Shown: positions 1 through 12,155, counted from the first letter of the stretch. The stretch is DNA of 64,000 nt from Prostheceraeus crozeri (GCA_907163375.1 CAJQUW010015652.1:62001-126000); one strand, 5' to 3'. Notes: a model not told the origin generated them from the letters alone. A program made the numbers and translations.

Positions 1-576
1 CAGCTGTATTGCGAGTATAGGAGAACGATAAATTACCACGCATGACGACAACGGTGATGTTGGAGAGGTGATGACTGTGTGGATGATTGGGGACCCTCAG
101 ACGCCATCCATACGCCGGAGATGGCGATTCCATAACCTGTCGCACCTCTTCTGACCTTAATTAGAACATAATTTTGACTTTCTAGCAGTGCAAATCCATT
201 GATTTTCGTAAGTAACTCGAATAATGCGCTAAAACTAAAGGTAAAGTTTAGCTTTAAAAGGTCTAGGGATAATTTGCGACAATTTAAGCGAATTCGAGGC
301 CATTGAGCTAAGGAAATTGTCATTACAACTACAATATATTCTGTTGGTAGACTATTACATTGATACTCTTGTAATGAAACCGCTGAGATTTCCATAAATT
401 CTATGGACAATATACATGGCATGAGGATGTTCCCACAAAATCGATTGGAAGACAACGAAGATTGAATGACCATCACTCTTCAAAAGTCTGGACTTAGCAC
501 CATAATCGTTTTGACTCTGGCTTTCTTACAGATGCAATCAGATAATCAGCCGGGAATCGTTTTTCCAAGCCTGTTT
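1..576. other. no recognised gene
   Basis: An open frame of 147 codons runs on the - strand (476-33), but it shows no domain, repeat or splice context I recognise. It lies just downstream, in - strand order, of the Penelope-like relic at 577-699, so it could be decayed 3' sequence of that element. I do not call it a gene. Confidence 0.4.
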
Positions 577-699
577 TCATTGGTTGACTTCTGCAGATAC
601 ATAGAAGTTGTTTGTGAATTCTTGTAATCTGCACCTTATTGTATTTTTAGTCTCGCCAATGTAATATTGGCTGCATCCGTGGCATGTAATTACGCAGAT
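577..699 (-). pseudogene. Penelope-like GIY-YIG endonuclease relic
   Basis: Read from 699 downward, the - strand gives about 40 residues with the pattern VITCHGCSQYYIGETKNTIR and then a stop (577-579). The C-x2-C spacing followed by YYIGET and an arginine is the signature of the GIY-YIG endonuclease at the C-terminus of Penelope-like retroelements. In that family the domain nicks DNA for target-primed reverse transcription. No reverse transcriptase is visible upstream, and stops follow, so this is a dead, 5'-truncated fragment. It is more decayed than, and different in sequence from, the second Penelope relic at 17978-18310, so the two are probably separate lineages. The motif is short but specific. 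Confidence 0.6.
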
Positions 700-1107
700 A
701 GCAAGAATTCAGATGAACAACCCTAATTATAGACACATAAGTGTAAGTGAACATTTAGATGTACGTGGACGAAAATCTTTTTCTATTTTCCCTTTTTATA
801 AGATGGCTTCTGATTGTGATGTAGAAAGAAAAAATAAAGAAAGATACTTCATAGAATTCTTTCATCCATTACTCACTTCCACTTAACTATCTTATCCTTA
901 AAAGAAATCTATGCTGTACATAATCCAATCACTCTGAAGATATGTTCCAAATTTACATGTTATTTCTAATGACTAACTTTATGATGTATATTTCAAATTT
1001 TGCAAATACTCGTAGCATGCTATCTGAATCTTATTACTTATAAAGCATCTGAAGAAAAGAAAGCGCTTATGTTTATAAGTATAAGTCGAGTTTTCTATTC
1101 TAATTTC

Positions 1108-1108
<1 letters not shown>

Positions 1109-1163
<55 letters not shown>
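1109..1163. repeat. (AT)n microsatellite
   Basis: About 27 uninterrupted AT dinucleotides. This is a simple repeat with no coding meaning. Confidence 0.97.
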
Positions 1164-1164
<1 letters not shown>

Positions 1165-1239
1165 TTTCCTCCAGTCTTCAGGTACGACGAATAGATTCCG
1201 TCTAATTTAGGCACCGATTTACTTGCAGGTCAATGCTGC

Positions 1240-1315
1240 TAGATCATAAAAAAGAATCAAATTGCTGAAACATGTTGTAGTAGTAGATCCTTGCGTAAGG
1301 CGATTTATTGAAAAT
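1240..1315 (+). repeat. short dispersed repeat R1, copy 1
   Basis: A block reading AAGAATCAAATTGCTGAAAC, then a spacer, then GGCGATTTATTG. Related blocks occur at 9375-9420 (+), 29885-29945 (-) and 38525-38615 (-). In the 38525 copy the same two motifs appear in the same order on the opposite strand. The family is unknown to me and no ends or duplications are clear. Confidence 0.45.
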
Positions 1316-1319
1316 TATT

Positions 1320-2184
1320 TTGTCAAAATGCCTTTCATGAGGGGCCTGAGCTCATATTCATTTGTGTAGGAAGGAGGCCAAAATCCAGTTGATGTCTACG
1401 AAATCCATCTTTCTGATCAGCTAATTCCGTGGTAATTTCTTTAAACTGCAAAATTCTGCTCTTGTCACATTTGGTGCTGGGTTTCAACTCGAGTTCATTC
1501 AATAAAATCGAAACTGCATACACATAGGATTTAATTAATGCTAAACTTAATACTTGCTCAATAGTGGCGGAATTCCATGGCCGCACCTACCACTTTCAGT
1601 TGTACCAGTATCTTGAACTGTTGATTTAATTCATCGCAAGGATTTCGATCGCTGTAGGCTAGAGACAGTACATGCAATCATTTTTATAGTCCTAAGCGCT
1701 CGTGAAAGAGGCAATTGAGACACTTGAGCGTTCTATATGCCACCGATGAGAGGAGTTGATAATCCTTTAGGAGTAGTCTGATGCTTGAAATGGAAACTTG
1801 AATGTTCAGGGTTGATTTGAAGATCTTCAAATAATAGAAAAACATGGAATGCTCTTTCTTCGGACGACTTAACAAGCAGCTATTGCAATGGGAGAGAATG
1901 TAACAGCTGAGAAGTTTCACATGAGAATTCAATAATGTTCCTTTTGAAAAAGCCATTTTTATAACGACAACATATCGTAAGTGATCAAGCAGCAGAGTAG
2001 ATTGCAACACCGGGAAACATTCTTCTTTGTGTTGACAGTTGTACATTTTACCCATTCGATTGATAGGCTTTTATCCTTCCCTCCAGGACCGTGTGAATAC
2101 CAGGCTCTAAAATACCACTTGAAATGCCAGGATGAAACCTAGAACTGCATTAGAAGATAGGAAGAACGACCGAAATTCTCAGGC
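1320..2184. other. nothing recognised
   Basis: Open frames of 83 and 123 codons on the - strand (1586-1335 and 2055-1684) have no recognisable family, and the base composition is the same as the surrounding non-coding DNA. Confidence 0.5.
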
Positions 2185-2194
2185 ATGTTCGGCC

Positions 2195-2600
2195 GGCCGG
2201 TTCAAGCCTGCATCTGTTCTATTTCATTTAGGGCTTTAACCTGTTATTTGAGATCGGCTTCGAAGAGAGTCAAGGTTCTAGCTGACTTCAGGCCAACTGC
2301 TGGACGGTTTAGTGTACATAGAGGTGAGACCGGCGTAGAACACAGTTCGCGAAGGGTTATCGCTGCCTTCAAACCGACATCTGGTCGATTTCATGTCGGG
2401 CTCTGACCGGCTATTTGAGATCGGCTTCGAACAGAGTTAGCGAAGGGTTCTCGCTGCCTTTAAACCGACATCTGGTCGACCGACCTAGCTCGCAGTTCTG
2501 GCTGATTTTCGGTTGACTTCAGTGCAAGGTTCAGATTGGATTTAGTTCGATTTCAGGTTGATTTAATGTTGGGATTCAGGCCGATGCTTCAAGCCAGTCA
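2195..2600 (+). repeat. imperfect tandem repeat block, GC-richer than surroundings
   Basis: TTTGAGATCGGCTTCGAA occurs near 2246 and again near 2414, about 168 bases apart. GCGAAGGGTT followed by TCGCTGCCTT and CCGACATCTGGTCGA occurs near 2347 and again near 2438, about 91 bases apart. The block is therefore a nested, partly degenerate tandem repeat. A 73-codon open frame lies across it and is best read as a by-product of the repeat. Confidence 0.6.
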
Positions 2601-3535
2601 TCATGTGAAATGACATTTTAATTCACAAAATTTTAAAAATACTCTGTAATGCCTATCAAACATGGGGTGTGGGACAGTTTTCTTTATCAATATGGCATCA
2701 TTTATACACATCGCTCACAATTTCGAGAAGAACTGCCTTTCAGACGTTTTTTATGGACACGTTGGTAGGCGTTGAAGCATAAAAACATGATGCTGTAGGG
2801 CTATGGCAAAGCTGTTCAATAAAGCAACATTTGGATGCATGTAATAAAGGACCTCCTTGTCAGCTGAGTGTGTGCAGATTCTGACGGAACTGGGAAGTTG
2901 ATCGAGGACATGCCAAGTGACTCGGGAAGGTCTTCTCACTCAGATTCTGTCAAGTTTGATTCTAAAAGTAGCTCTAGAAGAGTCAGAAAGTTCGACACCA
3001 TTATATCTGCCGGTAGTAGCGTGCCTTTAAAGGCAAACACAAGTTAAGTTTAGTATTGGTTAGATGCATGCATGTTAAATTAAGTTATGTCCAATATAAC
3101 ATCAACATGGATTTATGAGGGTAACAATGTCAACCATTTGAGGGCGCGAAAGCGCCTGACATCCATGCGCAATTAAATGGTCTGGGCAGCAATGTATAAC
3201 TGCCAGCTTGTTTGAGAAGACAGCAATGTCTATGTAAAGCCGAGGCTGACAGTCATTGTTGTCCGAATTCAAACATACTCACAGTTGCATTGTAATACGA
3301 TTCTATGGCAATGTCATTGCGGTCAGAATTACATGAAACATAAAGAGTATGCAACACACAAATATCATATTACAATGCTGTGAATAGATATGGAGATATA
3401 GGCTAACTGAGATTTCTTAAATACCTTTCACATACATAGATACAGATATCATCTTTGCGAGATACATTGTTGCCTTCTATTTTTCCACATCTTTTTCCGA
3501 ATAGCAAAATTGCGCACAATATGTAAGACTCGTTA
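2601..3535. other. nothing recognised
   Basis: AT-rich non-coding sequence. No long open frame, element end or RNA gene is visible. Confidence 0.5.
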
Positions 3536-3747
3536 CAGTGCATATCGCTGGATACGAAAGTAATACACAAATTGATGATTCACACAAAATGATATCAAAT
3601 TCACATGCAATTTGAAATTAACAATTGATACGAGATTCTCGTATATTTACAGAGGTTTGTTATGTTTTGCATGCAAATGCTGATTTCCTTTCGCATGCAT
3701 TCGTATGTAGCAATACGAACAACTCCTTCTGTGAGTGATTTACAATG
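3536..3747. mobile_element. short Tc1/mariner-type MITE (CACTGTAAA family)
   Basis: The unit begins CAGTGCATATCGCTGGATAC and ends with the inverse of CATTGTAAATCACT, flanked on both sides by TA. Its body matches the left part of the longer element at 50048-51008 (shared TATCGCTGGATACGAAA, then GATACGAGATTCT). TA target duplications and CACTGTAAA-like termini fit a non-autonomous Tc1/mariner-type element of about 212 bases. Confidence 0.65.
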
Positions 3748-3749
3748 TA

Positions 3750-4759
3750 TGTTAATGTTCCCGCTTCAAATGCAACATAGGTGAGTTCCTTGGGACTCGG
3801 CAGGTTAAAGCTAGCTTGCTGTGTTTTGGGTACTCTTACAATCGATCAGAATCGTCAATATTGAGAGATCATGAATTGATTTGAGATGGAAGGAGGTGTG
3901 ATAAAGTAGTCGTAGTGAACATGAGGGTCAGTCATTGTACATTAACTGGTGCATATTAAATCAAACGGAATTCTTCTCCTCATTGCACAAATTGTCTGTT
4001 AGGAGGCAATTAATGCGGGAAATATGTTGTCCTTTTGTTTCAATGTTAACCTTATGATTAAGTCATTGCAAAATGAATATCAGAAGCACTCACGAAAGAC
4101 AAGGACTGCTCTTCTGTATGATAACCCTAGCTCGCTGGCTCTTCACTTTCATTAAAGAGGTTGGAGAGGCCTGATCGACGAATTCACCGCTGCTGTCACG
4201 AGACTGACGCTTGTTTCCAGTTGTATTTAGTGAAATAAAGCGTGTAATTTCGACCATTCTTAGTAATCCTGATACTAATCCACTTTTCCATCAACGTCAT
4301 ATTAACTCGGACCTCAAATAACACTCATAATCATTACGATCAAAACCATGTCATCAAATCTTCTGACAGACATCAACAATAGTCTGAAAACGAGAACAAA
4401 TCTAATGAAAACAAGGTGAAGTTGTTGAAGGAGCAGAGTTGCTGTCACTTCTGTTGTTGTACTACTTCTGAGCGACACAGGAGAGGTCAGCGTTTCACTC
4501 TCTGGTACCCGACAGCTCTGATAGGAGTCACCAGCTCTGATAGACTGTAACAGGAAGCAATCAATTAATTGTAATTAATTGCAATAGAATAACTTTCTGA
4601 TAATCCCTGCAGAGAGTATAAAAAATTTTCTCATAATGTGAGCCTAACAACTTAAGACAGTAGTTTTTGCTTTCTATCATTTCTTTTGTGATTCTTGTGC
4701 ATGAAAGACGAAGGCAATGAGAGTTAGATGACATCATCAGCATTGTTTACTATTTTCCG
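3750..4759. other. nothing recognised except a short AATTAATTG run
   Basis: Non-coding. A short CAATTAATTG-type run at about 4557-4590 resembles the arrays at 5960-6090 and 45405-45680. Confidence 0.5.
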
Positions 4760-5184
4760 GGTACTGCTATTGAAATGGAAATGGAATGGAAAATTTGAAA
4801 TGGAAAAAAATCACATTTCCAATTTTTCCAAATTCAACAGATTTCGTCAAACTTGATCACATTGGATATAGAATACAATTGATTTGTCACTGAGAAGTCT
4901 TACTGGAACCCTTGGATGAAGGATTGGTCCCTTGGATACTCAGTTAGAATACAAGGTACAGCTGTGATCATGAACTTCGAGGGATTGTTGTCTACAGACA
5001 AATGACGAGCAGTTGTCTGATTCTGAGGCTGCAAATGTTCTACAAGCCAGATGAGTTTTACACACTCAACGCTTTTGAGACTGTAGTGAGACTGCCCGTA
5101 TAAGGAGTAAGATAAGATTGCTAACGCTGCAACACTCTCGGGTGTCAACAGCAAAAATTGTGGGGGAGGAGGAATAGAAGTACC
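4760..5184. mobile_element. MITE with GGTACTTCTATTC-type ends, complete copy
   Basis: The left end is GGTACTGCTATT and the right end is AATAGAAGTACC, its near-perfect inverse. Flanks are ATTTTCCG (4752-4759) and GTTTTCCG (5185-5192), an 8-bp target duplication with one mismatch. The interior matches the inverse of 39151-39564. An 8-bp duplication suggests a hAT-type transposase mobilised it. No coding capacity of its own. Confidence 0.78.
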
Positions 5185-5192
5185 GTTTTCCG

Positions 5193-5959
5193 CAATATAA
5201 TGCGTCCAGAAGGCTTGGATATATATCCATTACTAGGAGGCATTGGCTGCTTCGATACAGATCGATTGACTTCCTCATCATGCTTGTTGATCGACCTAAT
5301 CTGTTCTAATGTCTAATCGTTATAAATTTCCGCAATGTCGTTTCACTTCATGAGAATTTACTGAATCCTTTGTTTCTAGAATTGCCATGGCCAGCATGAC
5401 ACCTTGCTCAGCAGTTTCCATGGTTTGCATTTTGATAAACTGCATAATAATTTGAGAACCGTTTCATTGCACTTTGTACTCCAACATTCGTCTTCATTGA
5501 CTGTGTACATATTTGGTAAAGTTCAAATCAAATCTTCTAAATACATGAAGAAGAAACAGCCTGAGATTGTGGGAAATCTAAACGGCCTCATGCCAAGCAC
5601 ACGATGGGATAAATACTGATATAAATTGCGTTCCTGTCGAACGACAGTGTGTTCTCTAAGACTGTCAATAACAAGAGATAAACAGGCACTTGATGTGAAG
5701 CGTACACTTGAAGTGGTTGAATGTAGTGTGGATTAGATAATAACATCATCCGATTGGTTCTACTCGTCTACTGTCAATGGTTAGTTGGCAGTCAGAATTC
5801 AGATTTCAAGAGCGAGTTATCAAATTTTCGTCTCTCAATGCAGGAGATGAAGAGAATTGGACCAAGAAAATGCTGACAAGTTTTGAGTTCTCAGAGGAGA
5901 CAATGTGTTCTATTGAGAGCATTGGATTGTCTGAAGTTAACTGTAGTTTAATTTGCATA
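5193..5959. other. nothing recognised
   Basis: Open frames of 60-70 codons on both strands have no family signature. Confidence 0.5.
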
Positions 5960-6195
5960 ACCAGGGGCTGGAAACATTAATTGATTGGAAATTAATTGGA
6001 ATAAATTGATTGATGAACAATCTTCAATTCAATTAATTAATTGATTGGATCAGTTGCCAATTATTCCAATTAATAGCAATTATTCACGAACAAAAAAGGC
6101 GATTTATTGAGTGATTATTGCAAGTTATACAGTATAAGAATTATATAAGTTATATCAGTTATATAGTTATATAATATATTATATAAGTTACACAA
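5960..6195. repeat. ATTAATTG low-complexity run followed by TATATAAGT run
   Basis: From 5960 to about 6090 the sequence is dominated by ATTGATTGG and AATTAATT words. From about 6120 to 6195 it becomes a degenerate TTATATAAGTTATA repeat. It belongs to the same general class as the array at 45405-45680. Confidence 0.65.
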
Positions 6196-6904
6196 GGCTG
6201 CGCAGTCGAAGATATGATATTCTGTAGGTCTACTACTCGTATTTCAAACGAAGAAATGTTTGATTTTAGCCTGATGCGAAGTTTATTGCTAATAATTTAT
6301 AGCATTCGTTAAAACTTTAATTTAAAAGTCTCTAACTAGTGCATGTAAGTATAAATGTCTCTCATTTTATCTTAGATTAAGTCAAATTATGGTCACGATG
6401 ATCACAGTGGCAATGTTTCAGTGTTTGAAGTGGAAAATATTGCGCTTGAAGAATAAAGGAGAATATAAATATCAATTATCAATTATGAAATCAATTTTGC
6501 ATAAATGAAATCATTTGTGACCATAAAATCCATCTTAATCCTTAAAATGACACTGACAGAAAAGCTGGGAATAAACTATCTAAGTCAGTGTTTACAAGCT
6601 TGCATTAACGAGTTTATTATCAATTGTCATTATTTGAAAAATTCTAAAAAATAAAAAACGCTTTTGAAGCAATAAATACCAACAAAATGAATTGAGGCAA
6701 TAACACTCATCTGAAAATGTGGCATTCATTCCTCGACAAGCTTTCAAACCTTGGGAGCAGCAGGATGAGCTGCATGTGTCTATACCTGCACATGCATAGG
6801 TTTGAGCAACACGAGGGATTACACGGACTCGAACCGTAAGTGAGTCTAATAGAGAGGGATGCAACCGAACTGTTGCCATGGTTATAAGCGACCCAAGATT
6901 ATTA
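6196..6904. other. nothing recognised
   Basis: Non-coding AT-rich sequence up to the left end of the foldback element. Confidence 0.5.
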
Positions 6905-7611
6905 GTCCGGCAGCCAGACCGAGTTTGAGTTGAGAACGAGGCCGAAAGTGAGACTTTCACAGAATGATGTACACCCCATGTCTACTACGAATCTGCACGT
7001 CTGCCGAGTTCTAGTGAGTTCCTCTTCTTGTCAGACAGGATCAAAGAAAAACATGTAAATCCAATCGGACGCAGATTGCAGCTTTTGGCTAAAATGAAAT
7101 TTTCTATGATTTCTCTGATTAAACGAAAAGTACTAAGCCAAGAGTCATAATTTTTGGCATGGAATGTCTTCAGGTCATTTTCTTTCATGTTCATGCACCC
7201 CTGTCTATAAAACTAAACACATTTAGATTTGGCGAGCCTCTTAATGTCGGCAAACATAAACATTTTGAGAAACTTCATCCACATTCAACCACATTCTCAC
7301 ATACATTGCCGATCAGATGCATGATAATAGCACATGCACATCATAGGAAATGACCTGAAGACATTCCATGTGAAAAATTATGATTCTAAGCTTAATACTT
7401 TCCAGTTGATAGGCGAAAACATAGAAAATTTCATTTTAGCCAAAAAATGCAATCTGCGTCCCTATGGATTTTCTATGATCCTGTCTGACAAGAGGAACTC
7501 ACTAGAACTCGGCAGACGTGCTGATTCGTAGTAGGCATGGAGTGTACATCATTCTGTGAAAGTCTCATTTTCGGCCTCGAGCCCTGCAGAAACTCGTTCT
7601 GGCTGCCGGAC
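6905..7611. mobile_element. foldback element, copy 1
   Basis: The left terminus GTCCGGCAGCCAG is mirrored at the right end by CTGGCTGCCGGAC, and both are flanked by TA. Left (6905-7200) and right (7330-7611) arms are inverted repeats about 280 bases long with moderate divergence. Shared blocks include CGGCAGACGTG near the ends and GGAATGTCTTCAGGTCATTT near the loop. The loop is about 130 bases. The open frames on both strands here are products of the palindrome. Related copies lie at 42214-43176 and 13550-13739. Confidence 0.82.
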
Positions 7612-7613
7612 TA

Positions 7614-10600
7614 TCTCCACCCAAAACAGGATGGGTATCAGTATCTATTCGGTATGCTATCAGTCGTTGTGTAGCTGCATGTAACTTAATGATCGAATTT
7701 CAAAAGGATCAATTTTAACGAATTTGCATATGAGCAGATAGAAGTAATGAAAGCAATGTATGCATATTACTCCGCCTTGAATACCCGTTACAAGTCGGCA
7801 ATCTACGCCTTGTGCCTTTGTAAAAGATCATCAGCGCAATGTAAAACGCAGTTCAAGAGACAATCATATAGTCTGCATTAGAAGTACATACGTATGCGAG
7901 TAGGTCATTGCCCTTACCATGTCCCGAAATGAGAAATTCATTTCTATTAGTTCAATGAACTGATTTTCTATCATAATATTTTAAATCAGTCAATTCCTGC
8001 GGAAAGTTTGCGAAAATTCCCTAAAGGAAATCTTTTCAAAGGTTTTCATTCATTAGAGACCATTAACTGAGTCATTATTGCTGAAAACATGTTAACGGCT
8101 GCACTTTACAAGATATTGTTGTCAATTCACACTCATTTGTCGCAAACACAGGCCGCAATTAACTTGAATAGACAGGTAATTATCAGGTGCTGGTGAATTT
8201 CGAGTTATTGTAATTACAAAATGGGAACGATGTGTCCCCTAACACGTACGCCTTGTCAAAACAACCTCGGAATTTAGACTTGAAAATCCTTTTGATTCCA
8301 ACACAGACTGTCAATTTCACGCCAAAATGACTTGAATTTCTTCCGTAGTTTCCTTTAGACGAAACCCCAGTCCAAGTGAGAGAGGCCAAAAAAGTGGCAG
8401 ACTTTAATTAATTAGACCTTCAGTAGACTGTTATGCCTTCTCCGCGTCAACTTAATGCTGTCAGCGAGGATAATTTCCTCCCACTTTCAATGCGATGCAC
8501 TTTTAGTCGAGGTCAGAACAGGACATTCTTTGATTTTCTTTTCATATACTCTCATGGAAAAAGCCGAGAGCAGTTCGAATGATGTACAAGGGATGATTTC
8601 GTGAACTCTTGACTGACTTCGTTCCTGAAAGACTATGCTTTTAGGAGAAATTGATACAAGAGTGTTGATGAGTTCAAAAGTAGTGAAAAGGATTGATCAG
8701 AAGTTTCGATAACATTATTTCCTTTTTCTTTTGTAACAAACAGTTTTTGAAATCGCGGAAAGTGTCGGTGAAAAGTTGCGGATCTTTCATGTCAGGATAA
8801 AATCAAGTGAACCATTGAAGTTGAAATTATAGCCGTATGTACACTGTTCAGCCAAATGGTCTGTATTGAAGGCTGTTTATCCGGAAGATTGCTTGAGATT
8901 TCCTTAATATGTCCTGCTGATGTCATCCTGGTCACTCACGTGATGTCCTTACTTGACATGTAAGTCAGTGAGAACTACTGACGTTTTCTTCCTACATTCG
9001 CGCACGAGCTTCTTATCACTTTTAATCTGTAGATTGTTACCCGACATCAGTAAAACGACAATTCTTAGGCGATACTTCCAGTCTTCTGGCAAGTTACGGA
9101 GTGTCAAACATTACAAAGTGCCATTTGTTTATGTAGATCCATGTCCTTCTGAGTTTGATGCATTTTATAACTCAACGATCTAACATTCAGTCACTCAAAA
9201 TAAGAATTGACCTTCTCATCAATATGATTGCACTTTTAAGTCAAACATCTTTCAGAGTAGGCAGAAATGTGATATTCTCCGCATCTCCAAGTTGTCCTAA
9301 TTGCTCTTAAAGATAATGAAAACGTCATGACAACCGATGCTATTGTTGCAGACAAATAAACAGACTGTTGATAGATTTTAAGAAGAATCAAATTACTGAA
9401 ATTGTGTTGTGCCTAAAATTAATTCTGTGAATATCATTTTGTGATCTGGACAGTCTGATCACTGTCAGTATTTTTCAACGATGGTCAGAAACTTACTAAG
9501 TCGGCAAAAGAATAACACTGCTTAGATAGCAAAGGGTATCTCCATGTATGTTCCATGCTCGATCGAGTCAGGCGGGGTAGCGGTAGAGAAAATAGAATTC
9601 AGACACTCCATAATAATAAAGGACTAGAACGGACATAGGCATTGAAAACAATATTGTGTCGCGGACAGCGGCGCTTAATTGATGACGGCTTCCAGTGGCT
9701 AACAATGGATATTCCAGTTTCATGCAACGAAGGTTCACTTTCAGATGTCTATAATTTAGTGGACCGCTTACTCCAAGAGAAGGAAGAAATTTGGTTGACC
9801 AATCTAATCATAGAAATTAACAATACCATAGAACTTATACTATCTACTTCTACGGATTTCATGCAGTCCACTGGATCGAGACGACGGCGCACGCGCAATT
9901 GACACGTGTCCGTGTGTGCAGCAGTGTGTGTCTAGTGTGTCCACTTAATGAACCCGTGTATATGCACCTTTAAAGCGGAAAGTCTGATTTCTATGTTTAA
10001 GACTACATGTATGTCTCGAGAAATTGATTCCCAGAACAAGTCGGAGGAATTTTGAAAACTTGAAAGCATCACACTGATGCGCTTTCAGGCATGTTGCCTC
10101 CTCTTATTCCAACGCATGACTAACTGGACATTCCTGACTCCATTTATGATGGCTATCTCGCTCATTGCTTCACGACTGTGTTTCCATTGCATCAGCGTTA
10201 GGTATAAACAAATCCAAATGGTCATATCGTGTTGGCTATTTGTTGACAAATTTGAGAGAGAAATGGCGTCTCTAAACTAGTTCAAAAAGGAAATAAAGCA
10301 ATGTTCAAATTATCAAGATTTTTCATGTGATTTGGGAACGTTGTAATCATTTCTAAATCTGATGCGGATTTGGTGTTAAGAAATTGACCTTATTAGCTTA
10401 AAGAGAAAATAAAAGTTGCATATCATGCTGGTAGAGTTCAAGGGAACGAAAACGTTTCATTCTTTTTTTTTACTGTGATAGTTATTTCTACAATGATAAT
10501 TATTTCATAATATGCAGAGGAATACACCGCTTCTTGACGTGACCTCTCTGGTCAGTCTCTAAGAAAACTCCGAGTCTAAGCGGTAAAACAAAGCGTAATA

Positions 10601-11157
10601 GAATATGATATGAATGGAATGTAGTTCAGCAGCAATCATGTTATGATTTTAAAGATGACCCTTTTTGCTGTTTATTTAACATAATCCTGACATCATGAGT
10701 GACAGTCTCTGATAAGGAATGATTTTCTTTGAGACTTCTAAATCCGGGATTACATGTCTATCACGAAGGTCTTGGCGCGAAAACTTGCAGATATAAATAG
10801 ATATAGCAGAAAATTTCCCTGTAAATCTATCATCAGATATCTCGTAATTAAAAAACCACAACTATGTTGACGCGACTGGTTCAGTCTGTCGCGAAGAGAG
10901 GATGTTGGTGCTCGAGTTGATGATGATTTTTGTCTGCTTTCCTGACTTTAAACGGAATCGATTGTTTCTCTTTGGATCTGATATTGGACTTGAAATATTG
11001 AATCAGGAGAACCCTTGAAGTCGCACCGAGAGACGACGCACGTTTGTGATCACTTAAAAAGCAAAACAAAAGTTTTAAAATTTAATTTTTTTGTTGCAGA
11101 CAAAGGATTGAAGCATTTTATTTTTTGGAAGGTATTAAAGGTCCTTCATGTTTAGAC
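7614..11157. other. long stretch without recognised gene
   Basis: Contains an R1 repeat copy at about 9375-9420. An 86-codon open frame at 9642-9902 (+) ends in a run of arginines and has no recognisable domain. I see no convincing exon, RNA gene or element end in the rest. Confidence 0.45.
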
Positions 11158-11212
11158 AAGTAACCTGGCAATTGATAAATTTATCAAATCTCAACAGGTG
11201 TAACCACCACGA

Positions 11213-11241
11213 GACATGTTTCAACCTGTTGGGCATCATCA
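11213..11241 (-). ncRNA. mutated hammerhead ribozyme in the left arm
   Basis: On the - strand the core reads ATGATGA, a short stem-loop with CCCAACAGG, then GAAACATGTC. The invariant C3 before TGATGA is replaced by A, and the left side of stem II is altered, so this copy is predicted to be inactive. It is the inverted partner of the intact core at 11434-11475. Confidence 0.6.
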
Positions 11242-11433
11242 TGTAATGAGTAGCGCCTGCGTGAAGCGGATGCGGTATTAAGTGATTGCAGAATGCAGTC
11301 CGCCCTCCACGTGCCTGCGTTAAAGCAGTACCTTCCTGGCTAATTCACGCTCTCAACAGATGGTCCGGTGGCCTTGTGGTTAGAGGGTATGCTTGCACGT
11401 CCTCTAGCTCCAACGTCGCTGGTTCAAACCTAC

Positions 11434-11475
11434 CCACGACTGATGAGGCCCAACAGGCCGAAACATGTCTCGTGG
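11434..11475 (+). ncRNA. type I hammerhead ribozyme, core intact
   Basis: All conserved core positions can be read. C3 and UGAUGA lie at 11440-11446. Stem II is GGCC/GGCC around the loop CAACA (11447-11459). GAA is at 11460-11462. Stem III is the palindrome ACATGT (11463-11468), three base pairs without a loop. H17 is C at 11469, the predicted cleavage site. Stem I pairs CCACGA (11434-11439) with TCGTGG (11470-11475), six perfect pairs, with further bases outside available for a loop contact. Very short stem III is a known trait of hammerheads in retrotransposons, which may act as dimers. Activity is not shown by sequence alone. Confidence 0.85.
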
Positions 11476-11522
11476 TGGTTACATCTGTTGAGATTTGATA
11501 AAAGTCCATCAGTTCTGACCAG

Positions 11523-12155
11523 GTGTAAAGTCGCACTTAAACATTCATGACTGGCACCATCTATTGGATTTCTGAGATTCCAACGTTCTTCATAAAGGAA
11601 AGGATATTTGATTCTTCGAATATCATCAAATGAAATTGAGTTCACAGTAAGAATCGTGATTACCTGTTATTTGATTTTCAACATCCGCATGATTGTGCTT
11701 CAAATTTGCATATTCGCAAAACAGGGTGATAGATGAACCTCCTCCTCCCACGCATAGAGGCATGTAATCACCTGGACGAGTCAAATTACTTGCTCAATAT
11801 GTTTGAAAAATTCCTTCAATAAAACTCCTTTCCTTTGATTCCAAATTCTTTCAGACGGCTTTCATCTTAGAGCAACAGTTGTATGGATAATATCAAACTG
11901 TGAATTGAATTGTAAAATTATCCGTATCGCAAATCTGTTACGTGTCTAGAAAGCTGATTTTCATTCAAGATGAAATGATGTGATTATGATGTGAAATTTT
12001 GATTCTCAAATATCCTGAATGCATTGAGCTGAACAAAGAATAACAAGCAAGTTCGCATTCTTCTTGAAAATGAAGAAATGTGGTGTAACGAAACTGAAGC
12101 AAAACAAAGGTCCTGTTGAAGATACCGCGACCTGCAGACTATTATAGACTATTAA
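11523..12155. other. nothing recognised
   Basis: Non-coding sequence between the hammerhead SINE and the TTAA-flanked element. Confidence 0.5.

Larger units (their letters stand above)
11158..11522 (+). mobile_element. tRNA-derived SINE / retrozyme-like element with terminal hammerheads
   Basis: The unit is bounded by inverted arms. TTTATCAAATCTCAACAG at 11180 is mirrored by CTGTTGAGATTTGATAAA ending at 11502, and weaker similarity extends outward to about 11158 and 11522. Inside, on the + strand, a Pol III type internal promoter is visible: A box TGGTTAGAGG (11377-11386) and B box GGTTCAAACC (11421-11430), 34 bases apart, as in tRNAs. The B box runs within four bases into a hammerhead ribozyme (11434-11475). 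The left arm carries a mutated hammerhead on the - strand. Related copies at 13257-13549 and 51903-52140 show this is a dispersed family. Schistosome Sm-alpha elements are a known precedent for a Pol III promoter plus hammerhead. Mobilisation by a Penelope-like element is my inference. Confidence 0.8.

Noticed and set aside
33..476. 147-codon - strand frame
   Set aside because: No domain and no splice context. Lies next to a Penelope relic and may be decayed element sequence.
1112..1162. (AT)n run as regulatory element or coding Tyr-Ile repeat
   Set aside because: Plain microsatellite.
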